From positions 124,001 through 188,000 of the forward strand of contig CANRJM010000001.1 of the NCBI GenBank assembly GCA_947630925.1: a stretch of DNA of 64,000 nt. The letters are read 5' to 3'. Every line of letters starts with the position of its first letter. The stretch's first letter is position 1. Under the pieces are notes generated by a model. It saw only the letters and a list, made by a program, of their open reading frames with translations, did no database searches and was not told where the DNA came from. Shown here in pieces: positions 53,143 to 61,293 of the stretch. The stretch comes from an uncultured Lachnospiraceae bacterium. GTDB lineage: Bacteria; Bacillota; Clostridia; Lachnospirales; Lachnospiraceae. The position numbers were made by a program, and so were the translations under genes.

Positions 53143-54648
53143 ATGCGAGTTACAAATTCAATGATTTCCAATAGTTCACGTTCACACATTACCAGGGCGA
53201 AAAATCATTTAATGACAGCAGAGAATCAGTATACGACGAAGAAAAAGATATTGCGCCCTTCGGATGATCCGACAATCGCAATCCGTTCTTTAAAGCTGCG
53301 GACGACGTACAGCCAGCTAATCCAGTATACGGAAAAAAACGTACAGGATGCAATGAGTTGGATGGATACAACGGAGACAGCTTTGAACAAAATCAACGGC
53401 ATTCTTGTCGATATGAAGGGTTACCTGAACCAGGGATCGAACGATCCGTTAAAATCAGATGACAGAGACGCTGTTTTATCTGTATTACAGCGATTTGCCG
53501 ATGCTATTTTTGAAGATCATGCAAATACCGATTATTCGGGGAGATATGTATTTACGGGATATCGTACCGATACTTCCCTGTTGTTTTCATCCGATACTAA
53601 TAATCTGGAGTATCAGATCACAGAAAAGTTTGGCAGTGATGCAATCCGTTCTGTAAAGTATGTAACGGGCGGCGCGAAATATGATCCGGCGAAAGATGCA
53701 GACGATTACGCAAGCGAAGTGCCGGAGCAGTCCGCAGCATACCGGCTGCAACTGGCCTATAAGAACTGTTCTAACGAGCCGATTACGGATCAGGAAGGCA
53801 ATCCGTCAGGTTCCGCTGTCCAGATCACGTTATCAAACAGTACCACACCGTTAAACGTAGCGATGGTTTCTTCGAAAGACGCCAATGCGTATAATGCGGC
53901 GCAGTTGGGGGTGGATGCCGTTTATATATATGATACGGGGGAAATCATTCTGTCTGAGGATACTTATAAGAATATCCAGGAAAATGATCTGGAATTCACG
54001 ATAAAATATACAAAGAAAGAATTTGAAAAGAACGATATCCGTCCGGAAATGTATTTTGAATGCACCAGCCATAATACAGATTCGAATAAAACGATTGATT
54101 ATGCAGAACCTAATGGACAGGATATTAAATATGAGATTAATTTCAGCCAGATGGCAAAGGTTAATACACAGGCAAGAGATGCAATTGATACAGATATCTA
54201 CCGTATGATTGATTATATTGAGCAGTCGGTTCAGGCAGTAGATGATATTGAGCAGAGAATCCGTGATGTAGACGATTTGATTGATAATACGACAGACGAA
54301 ACGGAGATTGAAAACTGCACTAAATTAAAAGAGATGCTTGAAACAGAGAAGAAGTTTTATGAAGATATTATGACGGAAGCCTTTGGCATGGGGCTTAGCA
54401 TGGTAGATAATGCGCAGAATGATCTGAATGTTGCGATTGCAGATTTGGGTTCCCGCTATAATCGTTTGGAACTGACATATGATAAGCTTATGGATGAGAC
54501 AAACGATACGGAGGAGAAGCTCTCTAATAACGAAGATATTGATATTGCAGATGCCTATATTAATCTGGCAGAGGCAGATGCGCTTTATCAGGCGTCCTTA
54601 TCAGCGACATCAAAAATATTGGGAAATTCCTTATTAAATTATATCTAA
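53143..54648 (+). CDS. flgL: Flagellar hook-associated protein 3
   Basis: Second junction ring between FlgK and the filament; related to flagellin at both ends. The 501 residues start MRVTNSMISNSSRSHITRAK, with KKKILRPSDDPTIAIRSLKLRT resembling flagellin D0/D1, and end in a flagellin-like helical segment (DIADAYINLAEADALYQASLSATSKILGNSLLNYI). AGGAGGC-like GGGAGGC precedes the ATG, 14 bp after the second flgK. Confidence 0.93.
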   Translation: MRVTNSMISNSSRSHITRAKNHLMTAENQYTTKKKILRPSDDPTIAIRSLKLRTTYSQLIQYTEKNVQDAMSWMDTTETALNKINGILVDMKGYLNQGSNDPLKSDDRDAVLSVLQRFADAIFEDHANTDYSGRYVFTGYRTDTSLLFSSDTNNLEYQITEKFGSDAIRSVKYVTGGAKYDPAKDADDYASEVPEQSAAYRLQLAYKNCSNEPITDQEGNPSGSAVQITLSNSTTPLNVAMVSSKDANAYNAAQLGVDAVYIYDTGEIILSEDTYKNIQENDLEFTIKYTKKEFEKNDIRPEMYFECTSHNTDSNKTIDYAEPNGQDIKYEINFSQMAKVNTQARDAIDTDIYRMIDYIEQSVQAVDDIEQRIRDVDDLIDNTTDETEIENCTKLKEMLETEKKFYEDIMTEAFGMGLSMVDNAQNDLNVAIADLGSRYNRLELTYDKLMDETNDTEEKLSNNEDIDIADAYINLAEADALYQASLSATSKILGNSLLNYI

Positions 54649-54679
54649 GAAAACGGTACCGGATATATAGCTGTTTGTG

Positions 54680-54766
54680 CCGGAGCGTCACAAATAGTTT
54701 TGACGGCGGATGCAAATCTTATCTTTGCATTGCCCGGGTGCACAAAACGCTCCGGAATGGAGAGGA
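54680..54766 (+). promoter_or_regulatory. Structured leader between flgL and fliW
   Basis: A 9-bp perfect inverted repeat CCGGAGCGT (54680-54688) / ACGCTCCGG (54747-54755) encloses an inner hairpin ATGCAAA (54710-54716) / TTTGCAT (54724-54730). The right arm ends three bases before the fliW ribosome site. Three GGA triplets (54754, 54759, 54764) cluster there, the core motif for CsrA binding. Confidence 0.55.
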
Positions 54767-54768
54767 AT

Positions 54769-55209
54769 ATGAAGATAGATTCAAGATATTTTGGAGAAGT
54801 GGAAATTGAAGACGAGAAAATCATCCATTTTGAGCAGGGGATTTTTGGCTTTGAAGAGTATAAGGACTATGTCATATTATATGATAATGAAGGAGAAGGG
54901 CAGCCGTTTTTCTTATGGCTTCAGTCTGTAGCTGAAAAGGGACTGGCATTTCCTATTGTAAATCCTTTTCGGGTAAAGGAAGATTATAATCCAATTGTTG
55001 ATGATGCTTTATTGGAGGTAATCGGAAAATGTAAAGTAGAAGAGTTGCAGCTTTATCTGCTGGCAACCGTGCCGGGGGATGTCAAAAAGGCTTCTGTCAA
55101 TATGAAAGCGCCCCTGGTCATTAATACGCTTAATTGTCAGGGAATACAGTTGATTGTGGAAAATGAGGATTATGAAATAAAGCATATGTTAGTGCAGAAC
55201 GAAGAATAA
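54769..55209 (+). CDS. fliW: Flagellar assembly factor FliW
   Basis: Binds flagellin and antagonises CsrA, releasing flagellin mRNA for translation. The 146 residues carry the family core: [53 protein letters not shown] and the later [20 protein letters not shown]. An earlier in-frame start at 54700 would lie inside the structured leader; GGAGAGG decides for the ATG at 54769. It is followed by csrA after 20 bp, the conserved fliW-csrA pair. Confidence 0.95.
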   Translation: MKIDSRYFGEVEIEDEKIIHFEQGIFGFEEYKDYVILYDNEGEGQPFFLWLQSVAEKGLAFPIVNPFRVKEDYNPIVDDALLEVIGKCKVEELQLYLLATVPGDVKKASVNMKAPLVINTLNCQGIQLIVENEDYEIKHMLVQNEE

Positions 55210-55229
55210 AAAGTGATTGGAGGAAAAGG

Positions 55230-55457
55230 ATGTTAGCATTAGCCAGAAAAGTAAACCAGTCCATTATGCTTGGAAACGATATTGAAGTAACGCTTTTGGA
55301 AATTAAAGGCGATCAGGTAAAGCTGGGGATCAGCGCACCGAAATCAGTACCAATCTATCGGAAAGAAATATATCTGCAGATTCAGGAAGAAAATAAAAAT
55401 GCCGTACAGGAAGTTGACATGGATAAGTTAAAAGATTTGTTTGGCGGAAAAAATTAA
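55230..55457 (+). CDS. csrA: Carbon storage regulator CsrA
   Basis: Dimeric RNA-binding protein that blocks ribosome access at GGA-bearing hairpins; in Bacillus its main target is the flagellin leader. The 75 residues begin [20 protein letters not shown] and contain [22 protein letters not shown], the conserved binding face, with a short C-terminal extension. Its stop codon TAA is also part of the -35 element of the next sigma-28 promoter. AGGAAAAGG-type ribosome site upstream. Confidence 0.96.
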   Translation: MLALARKVNQSIMLGNDIEVTLLEIKGDQVKLGISAPKSVPIYRKEIYLQIQEENKNAVQEVDMDKLKDLFGGKN

Positions 55458-55481
55458 TGATTTCTGAAAAAGTGCCGATAT
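55455..55481 (+). promoter_or_regulatory. Sigma-28 promoter of flaG-fliD-fliS
   Basis: TAAT (55455-55458), 15 bp, GCCGATAT (55474-55481). Same -35 and spacing as the flgM promoter; the -35 overlaps the csrA stop codon. It lies 89 bp upstream of flaG. Confidence 0.8.
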
Positions 55482-55569
55482 ATGATATAGATTCTATAAA
55501 GCAGTTCAGGATGACAGCTTTTAACAGGAAGTTTTATGTTTTTTGTTTAGAACACATGGAGGTGGAGTT

Positions 55570-55974
55570 ATGTCGATGGATACTTATGTCAATGGAGTGA
55601 GTAAGGACTACGAAAAACCTCTCAATACGATGGATAGTATTGAGATCGCAGTTGCCTCTCCGGATGCGGTAAAGCAGGTTTGGGAGAATCTTCGGAAAAA
55701 CGAGCCAAAGGATGATGCAGTGGAAGACCAGGATCAGGGAAAGGAGAAAGAACCGTCCCTTGCCACGATAGAATCTGCTATTTCCAGTATGAACTCGCAA
55801 ATTACAAAAACGCGTTGTGCATACAGCTATGATGAGGAGACCAAACGAATTAATATCAAAGTCTATGATAAAGAGACGGATGAACTGATTCGGGAAGTGC
55901 CTCCGGAAGAATCATTGGAAGTTTTGAAAAAGGTATGGGAAATTGCAGGCATTATTATTGATGAAAAGAGATAG
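55570..55974 (+). CDS. flaG: FlaG family flagellar protein
   Basis: A 134-residue protein of the FlaG family, which influences filament length in several bacteria. The conserved C-terminal part (NSQITKTRCAYSYDEETKRI, then IKVYDKETDELIREVPPEE, then VLKKVWEIAGIIIDEKR) is complete; the first half is acidic and variable. GGAGGTGGAG precedes the ATG at 55570. An in-frame upstream ATG at 55543 lacks a ribosome site. It lies 11 bp before fliD. Confidence 0.9.
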   Translation: MSMDTYVNGVSKDYEKPLNTMDSIEIAVASPDAVKQVWENLRKNEPKDDAVEDQDQGKEKEPSLATIESAISSMNSQITKTRCAYSYDEETKRINIKVYDKETDELIREVPPEESLEVLKKVWEIAGIIIDEKR

Positions 55975-55985
55975 GAGGTAGCATT

Positions 55986-58145
55986 ATGGCAATTAGAATG
56001 ACAGGTATGAATTCCGGATTGGATACGGATAGTATTGTTAAGGCGCTGATGTCCGCTCAGAGGATGAAACAGACCAAGGTTGAGTCTAAAAAAACAAAGT
56101 TAGAATGGAAGAAGGAAATTTGGTCAAGCCTGAATTCCAAGATTTATAATTTTTACACGGGTTCTTTGTCAAAGCTTAGATTGCAGTCAACTTTTAAGAC
56201 CAAAGCAGCTACCAGTTCTGACAACAGCAAAGTAACGGCTTCGGCTAATGCGAACGCAGCAGAAGGTACATACAAGGTAAAGGTTAAGTCGCTTGCATCC
56301 GCACAGTATGTTACAAGCGGCAAACTGCATAAAACTACAAACGACAAGGGAGAAGAAGTAAATGTTACTTCTAAAACAAAGCTGACGGATTTAAAGGATG
56401 CGGATGGAAACCCTACATTTCAAGAGGGTGCGCAGATTACAATTCAGTCGCAGAAGGGTACGACTATCCTGACAGTAGATCAGAATACAACGATTAACGA
56501 TTTTGTGACTGCCTGTTCCAATGCAGGACTGAATGCGTCTTTTGATGCAGAACAGCAGAGATTTTTTATTAGTTCCGGCACCAGCGGTCAAGATCAGAAA
56601 TTTAATATTTCCGTCGGAGCATTGTCCCGGGATCAGATGGACCAGATGGCGGCATGGAAGGATGCGGTAGGATATAACAATCTGTCTACAGCGGATAAGA
56701 AAGCGGTTACCAATATTTTTGATAAGCTGCAGTTAGGATCCATGACTGCGGAAGAAGCGAATGAGTCGCTTGGGAAATACGTGGATAAGAGCAGAAAATC
56801 TGCTGCAACTTCCTATTATACTAAGAAGCTGACCGATGAATACAATTCCAAATATTTTGATACTGCAAGCGATGAGAATGGAAATGAGACAAAAACAGTA
56901 AGCGAAGAAGGAAAGATTGCCCTGTTAGCCTCCAGATTAAAGGATAAGTCAGAGGATGATATTCGTGCAATGTCGGAAGAAGAGAGACAGGAAGAACTGG
57001 ATAAACTCAAGTTATCTGACGAAACAAAGCTTGCAAAAGCGGTTTCTAATCTGGTTACTTCCAATGTTAATCAAGATATCAAGTCTGAAGAATATCAGGA
57101 AGCAATTTCCGATGCAGTGACGAATGGCATTCAGGCTGATGACGCGCCATCTTTTCTGCAGATGGATGCAGAAGCGGATAAAGCCGCTTTGCAGTCAATT
57201 GCAGGAAGCTATCATGATACTATGTCTAGCATTGCAGATGGTAATAGTCAGTTGGCCGGTTTGGGATTGGGCGCTGTCACGGGAGACAAAGTAAACGAAG
57301 GGGAGGATGCCAGCGGCATGGTTGTTGTCCAGGCAAGCGACGCTTCGATTGAATTTAATGGAGCGACCTTGAGCAGCAGCGATTCCACGATAACAGTAAA
57401 TGGCCTGACGCTGAATATCCTGGATGTTACTCCGGACAGCACGGTCAGTATTTCGGTTACGAAAGACACATCAGCAATATATGATACAATTAAGGACTTT
57501 CTTTCTGAGTACAATGATCTTTTAAAAGAGATGAATACTCTTTACAATGCGGACTCCGCAAGAGATTATGATGTGTTGACGGATGAGCAGAAAGAAGCGA
57601 TGACAGATGACGAGATTGAAAAATGGGAAACAAAGATTAAAGATTCCCTTCTTCGCCGGGATGATACGCTGGATTCATTAATTAACAGTTTTCGTAATAA
57701 TATGGCAGGCACTTACAAAGCATCTAACGGAAAAACATATTCGCTTGCGTTCTTGGGCATCAGTACCTCTACGGATTATAAAGAGGGCGGTATGCTGCAT
57801 ATTAAGGGTGATGAGGATGATTCCGAATATGGCGATTCCAAAAATACACTGCAGTCCCTGCTGAATTCGGATCCGGATATGGTTATGGAGATCTTTACTG
57901 GTCTTGCTTCCAACTTATATTCTGACCTGCAGAAAAAAATGAGTACGACCAGATTGAGCAGTGCATTAACCTTTTATAATGATAAAGAGATGAATTCACA
58001 GTTATCTGATTATAAAAAGGAGATTGCAAAGTGGGAGTCAAAACTTGCGACGATGGAAGACCGATATTATGACCAGTTTACTGCAATGGAGAAAGCTATG
58101 GCTCAGTTGAATTCACAGCAATCCTTGTTTGGCTATGGTTCTTAA
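55986..58145 (+). CDS. fliD: Flagellar filament cap protein FliD, enlarged
   Basis: Caps the growing filament and catalyses flagellin insertion. The N-terminus (TGMNSGLDTDSIVKALMSAQRMKQTKVESKKTKLEWKKE, given in parts) and the C-terminus (AKWESKLATMEDRYYDQFTAMEKAMAQLNSQQS region) are FliD domains D0/D1. At 719 residues it is well above the roughly 450-500 of Bacillus FliD; the excess is a charged, helix-rich stretch at about residues 215-400 (SEDDIRAMSEEERQEELDKL) that would project from the cap. AGGAGG precedes the ATG. Confidence 0.92.
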   Translation: MAIRMTGMNSGLDTDSIVKALMSAQRMKQTKVESKKTKLEWKKEIWSSLNSKIYNFYTGSLSKLRLQSTFKTKAATSSDNSKVTASANANAAEGTYKVKVKSLASAQYVTSGKLHKTTNDKGEEVNVTSKTKLTDLKDADGNPTFQEGAQITIQSQKGTTILTVDQNTTINDFVTACSNAGLNASFDAEQQRFFISSGTSGQDQKFNISVGALSRDQMDQMAAWKDAVGYNNLSTADKKAVTNIFDKLQLGSMTAEEANESLGKYVDKSRKSAATSYYTKKLTDEYNSKYFDTASDENGNETKTVSEEGKIALLASRLKDKSEDDIRAMSEEERQEELDKLKLSDETKLAKAVSNLVTSNVNQDIKSEEYQEAISDAVTNGIQADDAPSFLQMDAEADKAALQSIAGSYHDTMSSIADGNSQLAGLGLGAVTGDKVNEGEDASGMVVVQASDASIEFNGATLSSSDSTITVNGLTLNILDVTPDSTVSISVTKDTSAIYDTIKDFLSEYNDLLKEMNTLYNADSARDYDVLTDEQKEAMTDDEIEKWETKIKDSLLRRDDTLDSLINSFRNNMAGTYKASNGKTYSLAFLGISTSTDYKEGGMLHIKGDEDDSEYGDSKNTLQSLLNSDPDMVMEIFTGLASNLYSDLQKKMSTTRLSSALTFYNDKEMNSQLSDYKKEIAKWESKLATMEDRYYDQFTAMEKAMAQLNSQQSLFGYGS

Positions 58146-58175
58146 TAAAGGGAGAAGTAGAAGGGGGGATTCGGA

Positions 58176-58556
58176 ATGGCGCAGTTACGCAATGCGGCGC
58201 AGCGTTATATGCAGAATTCTGTAGAGACTGCTTCACCGGCAAAAATCATTCTGATGCTATATGATGGTGCAGTGAAATTTTGCAATATTGCTATTGATGC
58301 GATAGAAAAGAAAGATCATCCGGCAGCAAATCTGAATATACAGAAAGCGATAAAAATCATTGTCCAACTGAGAGTGTCTTTGGATATGAAATATCCGGTT
58401 GCCCAGGAGTTTGATACGGTATATGATTATATTTACCGCAGACTGGTAGAGGCAAATTTAAGGAAGGATGAAGACATTCTCAAGGATGCGTTGAAACATA
58501 TTAAAACAATGCGTGAGACATGGAAAGAAGTTATGCGGTTGAATAATGCAACATAG
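58176..58556 (+). CDS. fliS: Flagellin export chaperone FliS
   Basis: Binds the C-terminal helix of flagellin and keeps it unpolymerised until export. The 126 residues show the core AAQRYMQNSVETASPAKIIL followed by MLYDGAVKFCNIAIDAIEKKD and the four-helix pattern to the end. It follows fliD by 30 bp and precedes a FliT-like gene by 12 bp. AAGGGGGG precedes the ATG. Confidence 0.96.
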   Translation: MAQLRNAAQRYMQNSVETASPAKIILMLYDGAVKFCNIAIDAIEKKDHPAANLNIQKAIKIIVQLRVSLDMKYPVAQEFDTVYDYIYRRLVEANLRKDEDILKDALKHIKTMRETWKEVMRLNNAT

Positions 58557-58568
58557 GAAAGAGGAAGT

Positions 58569-59057
58569 ATGGCAGACGAAGTATTGGTTTATATTTCAAT
58601 TATGAAAGATTCTTTGCAGGAAAAAACAGAGGTGTTGCAGGAAATATTGGCACTGACGCAGAAACAGGAATGTCTTTTGAAACAGGTAGATATGGATTCG
58701 GATGCATTTGACGAAACGCTTGACAGGAAAGAACAATTGATTCGAAAAATGCAGGAGCTGGACAGAGGCTTTGAAGGTTTATATAAGAAAGTAGAGTCTG
58801 CCGTTAAAAGCGATATGCAGCGCTATAAGCCGCAAATTCTGGAACTGCAGAATTTAATCAGGGTGCTTACGGATTATGGGGTAAAAATCCAGGCATTGGA
58901 GCATAAGAATAAAACCCGGTTTATAGATTTTGCCGCTGCCAAGAGAAAAGAAATCCAGGCATTTCATGTAAAGAGTAAGACTGCCAACGCCTATCATAAT
59001 AATATGGCAAATCAGCATAACCAGTGGCAATCCTATTTTATGGATCAGAAAAAATAG
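58569..59057 (+). CDS. Helical flagellar protein in the FliT position
   Basis: A 162-residue, almost entirely helical protein with coiled-coil heptads (KDSLQEKTEVLQEILALTQK, KEQLIRKMQELDRGFEGLYK) and a Asn/His/Gln-rich end. In many flagellar operons fliS is followed by fliT, the FliD chaperone, so that role is inferred from place; sequence resemblance to FlgN/FliT is only general. AAAGAGGAAG precedes the ATG. The 242-bp gap to the flagellin gene contains an A-rich tract and a sigma-28 promoter. Confidence 0.65.
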   Translation: MADEVLVYISIMKDSLQEKTEVLQEILALTQKQECLLKQVDMDSDAFDETLDRKEQLIRKMQELDRGFEGLYKKVESAVKSDMQRYKPQILELQNLIRVLTDYGVKIQALEHKNKTRFIDFAAAKRKEIQAFHVKSKTANAYHNNMANQHNQWQSYFMDQKK

Positions 59058-59091
59058 CAAAATAAAAAAGTAAAAAAGAGTAAAAAAAGGT

Positions 59092-59118
59092 TAAGGAAAT
59101 AAAAATACATTCCGATAT
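59092..59118 (+). promoter_or_regulatory. Sigma-28 promoter of the first flagellin gene
   Basis: TAAG (59092-59095), 15 bp, TCCGATAT (59111-59118), preceded by an A-rich tract (59060-59090) that could act as an UP element. It gives a leader of about 175 bases. Confidence 0.75.
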
Positions 59119-59257
59119 AGAATATGTAACAAAAGCATATGAATAATTTTTACTTTTTCTTATGTTATCATCTTCCTGTTCAGGGAGTTTTGATAAATTT
59201 CCAAATCAAATTCGTGTACGGACGGATTTAATGCGGCGCAACTATAAAACTTATTAC

Positions 59258-59292
59258 CAGTGGCATGGATGTCACTGAAAAATTCAAGGAGG
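59258..59292 (+). promoter_or_regulatory. CsrA-type hairpin and ribosome site in first flagellin leader
   Basis: Stem CAGTG (59258-59262) / CACTG (59273-59277) presents the loop GCATGGATGT, close to the CsrA consensus ACARGGAUGU. A second GGA lies in the ribosome site AAGGAGG (59286-59292), as in the Bacillus hag leader. Two further GGA triplets are at 59220 and 59224. Confidence 0.65.
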
Positions 59293-59299
59293 AATCATT

Positions 59300-60133
59300 A
59301 TGATAGTACAACATAACATGACAGCGCTTAACGCAAACAGACAGTTAGGCATCACAAATTCAAATCTTGCAAAGAGTTCAGAGAAGTTAGCATCCGGTTA
59401 CAGAGTAAACCGTGCAGCCGATGATGCAGCAGGTCTTTCCATCAGTGAAAAGATGCGTGGACAGATCAGAGGTCTGAATCAGGCTTCTTCTAACGCTCAG
59501 GATGGTGTATCACTTATTCAGACGGCTGAAGGCGCATTGAATGAGATTCATTCTGTTATTCAGAGAATGAGAGAATTAACCGTTCAGGCATCAAATGACA
59601 CATATGTATCAACAGACCGTAAGGCAATTGCAAAAGAGCTTTCTGCTCTGACTCAGGAAATTGATCGTATTGCAAGCCAGACTGAGTTCAACACAATGAA
59701 GCTTTTAGACGGTTCATTTACAGGAAAAGGACTTCAGGTTGGTGCAAATGCAAGCCAGATCATCAAGTTCAGCATTTCTGCAATGACAGCAAAAGGCTTG
59801 GGAATCACTACCTCTACAATTGCTGGAGTAGTTTCCGGAGCTACGTCTTATTCAGATGTTACAGGTCTGATTTCTGTAGTAAACAAGGCGTTAAGCAAGG
59901 TATCATTACAGCGTTCCGCACTTGGTGCATTACAGAACAGATTAGAGCATACGATTGCCAATGCAGACAATATGGCTGAGAATCTTCAGTCTTCTGAGAG
60001 CAAGATTCGTGACGTCAACATGGCTGATGAGATGGTGGCTTATTCAAGCCGTTCTATTCTCCAGCAGGCAGGTCAGTCTATGCTTGCTCAGGCAAATCAG
60101 GCTACACAGGGTGTACTTTCATTACTTGGCTAA
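59300..60133 (+). CDS. fliC: Flagellin (copy 1)
   Basis: The filament subunit, exported by the flagellar type III apparatus. The 277 residues consist almost only of the conserved D0/D1 domains: N-terminal NMTALNANRQLGITNSNLAK, then LASGYRVNRAADDAAGLSIS and GLNQASSNAQDGVSLIQTAEGA; C-terminal LQSSESKIRDVNMADEMVAY and QANQATQGVLSLLG. The central variable region (about 165-200) is only a short Ser/Thr/Gly stretch, so few glycosylation sites are available there. A strong AAGGAGG precedes the ATG. The protein is identical to copy 2. Confidence 0.98.
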   Translation: MIVQHNMTALNANRQLGITNSNLAKSSEKLASGYRVNRAADDAAGLSISEKMRGQIRGLNQASSNAQDGVSLIQTAEGALNEIHSVIQRMRELTVQASNDTYVSTDRKAIAKELSALTQEIDRIASQTEFNTMKLLDGSFTGKGLQVGANASQIIKFSISAMTAKGLGITTSTIAGVVSGATSYSDVTGLISVVNKALSKVSLQRSALGALQNRLEHTIANADNMAENLQSSESKIRDVNMADEMVAYSSRSILQQAGQSMLAQANQATQGVLSLLG

Positions 60134-60227
60134 TTAGCAGAGTAAGATTAGGAATAGGGAGCTTTAGTTGCCGGGTTCGATTCGTGTACGGACGGATTTA
60201 ATGCGGTGTAACTATAAAATTTATTAC

Positions 60228-60262
60228 CAGTGGCATGGATGTCACTGAAAAATTCAAGGAGG
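60228..60262 (+). promoter_or_regulatory. CsrA-type hairpin and ribosome site in second flagellin leader
   Basis: The same hairpin (60228-60232 / 60243-60247, loop with GGA) and ribosome site (60256-60262) as in the first copy. The hairpin is unchanged although three nearby leader bases have diverged. Confidence 0.65.
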
Positions 60263-60269
60263 AATCATT

Positions 60270-61103
60270 ATGATAGTACAACATAACATGACAGCGCTTA
60301 ACGCAAACAGACAGTTAGGCATCACAAATTCAAATCTTGCAAAGAGTTCAGAGAAGTTAGCATCCGGTTACAGAGTAAACCGTGCAGCCGATGATGCAGC
60401 AGGTCTTTCCATCAGTGAAAAGATGCGTGGACAGATCAGAGGTCTGAATCAGGCTTCTTCTAACGCTCAGGATGGTGTATCACTTATTCAGACGGCTGAA
60501 GGCGCATTGAATGAGATTCATTCTGTTATTCAGAGAATGAGAGAATTAACCGTTCAGGCATCAAATGACACATATGTATCAACAGACCGTAAGGCAATTG
60601 CAAAAGAGCTTTCTGCTCTGACTCAGGAAATTGATCGTATTGCAAGCCAGACTGAGTTCAACACAATGAAGCTTTTAGACGGTTCATTTACAGGAAAAGG
60701 ACTTCAGGTTGGTGCAAATGCAAGCCAGATCATCAAGTTCAGCATTTCTGCAATGACAGCAAAAGGCTTGGGAATCACTACCTCTACAATTGCTGGAGTA
60801 GTTTCCGGAGCTACGTCTTATTCAGATGTTACAGGTCTGATTTCTGTAGTAAACAAGGCGTTAAGCAAGGTATCATTACAGCGTTCCGCACTTGGTGCAT
60901 TACAGAACAGATTAGAGCATACGATTGCCAATGCAGACAATATGGCTGAGAATCTTCAGTCTTCTGAGAGCAAGATTCGTGACGTCAACATGGCTGATGA
61001 GATGGTGGCTTATTCAAGCCGTTCTATTCTCCAGCAGGCAGGTCAGTCTATGCTTGCTCAGGCAAATCAGGCTACACAGGGTGTACTTTCATTACTTGGC
61101 TAA
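60270..61103 (+). CDS. fliC: Flagellin (copy 2)
   Basis: Identical 277-residue protein to copy 1, and by eye identical in nucleotide sequence over the coding region. I see no sigma-28 promoter in the 136-bp gap and no terminator after copy 1, so copy 2 is probably read from the first promoter on a two-gene message, each gene carrying its own CsrA-type leader. A strong terminator follows this copy. Perfect identity points to recent duplication or ongoing gene conversion, and also raises the small possibility of an assembly artefact. Confidence 0.97.
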   Translation: MIVQHNMTALNANRQLGITNSNLAKSSEKLASGYRVNRAADDAAGLSISEKMRGQIRGLNQASSNAQDGVSLIQTAEGALNEIHSVIQRMRELTVQASNDTYVSTDRKAIAKELSALTQEIDRIASQTEFNTMKLLDGSFTGKGLQVGANASQIIKFSISAMTAKGLGITTSTIAGVVSGATSYSDVTGLISVVNKALSKVSLQRSALGALQNRLEHTIANADNMAENLQSSESKIRDVNMADEMVAYSSRSILQQAGQSMLAQANQATQGVLSLLG

Positions 61104-61132
61104 TTGGCAGAGTATGGTTAGGGACTCAGATG

Positions 61133-61165
61133 GAGCTGACCGGATGGTCAGCTCTATTTTTTTTA
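61133..61165 (+). terminator. Rho-independent terminator after the second flagellin
   Basis: A 9-bp perfect stem GAGCTGACC (61133-61141) / GGTCAGCTC (61146-61154), GGAT loop, then a T-rich tail. Confidence 0.9.
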
Positions 61166-61230
61166 CGATATAGGTTTCATGTGTCAAAAGGTACATTTCA
61201 TCCGGGACACACGTTTGTTTTTTCAAGGTG

Positions 61231-61259
61231 TTTTCAAATTGCAATGGATATGCTACAAT
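61231..61259 (+). promoter_or_regulatory. Sigma-A promoter of the MAF cluster
   Basis: TTTTCA (61231-61236), 17 bp, TACAAT (61254-61259) with TGC before the -10 box. The glycosylation genes thus seem to be driven by the housekeeping sigma factor and not by sigma-28. Confidence 0.6.
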
Positions 61260-61293
61260 ATAAAATAGAATTTTAAAAGGAGTAGATGAGACA

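Larger units (their letters stand above)
59210..60151. repeat. Flagellin tandem duplication, unit 1
   Basis: This 942-bp unit (leader, gene and a few bases after) recurs at 60180-61121. By eye the coding parts are identical; three differences lie in the leader (59237, 59239, 59250) and about three after the stop. Confidence 0.9.
60180..61121. repeat. Flagellin tandem duplication, unit 2
   Basis: Second copy of the 942-bp unit, offset by 970 bp from the first. The duplicated segment starts inside the leader, so the sigma-28 promoter itself was not copied. Confidence 0.9.

Noticed and set aside
54700-54768. Upstream extension of fliW
   Set aside because: It lies inside the structured leader and lacks homology; GGAGAGG marks the ATG at 54769.
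60134-60179. Sigma-28 promoter between the two flagellin genes
   Set aside because: GCCGGGTT at about 60169 lacks the GATA core and has no TAAA-like element at 15 bp.
60925-61173. Overlapping frame at the end of each flagellin gene
   Set aside because: It is an out-of-frame reading of the conserved flagellin C-terminus and appears identically in both copies only because the genes are identical.
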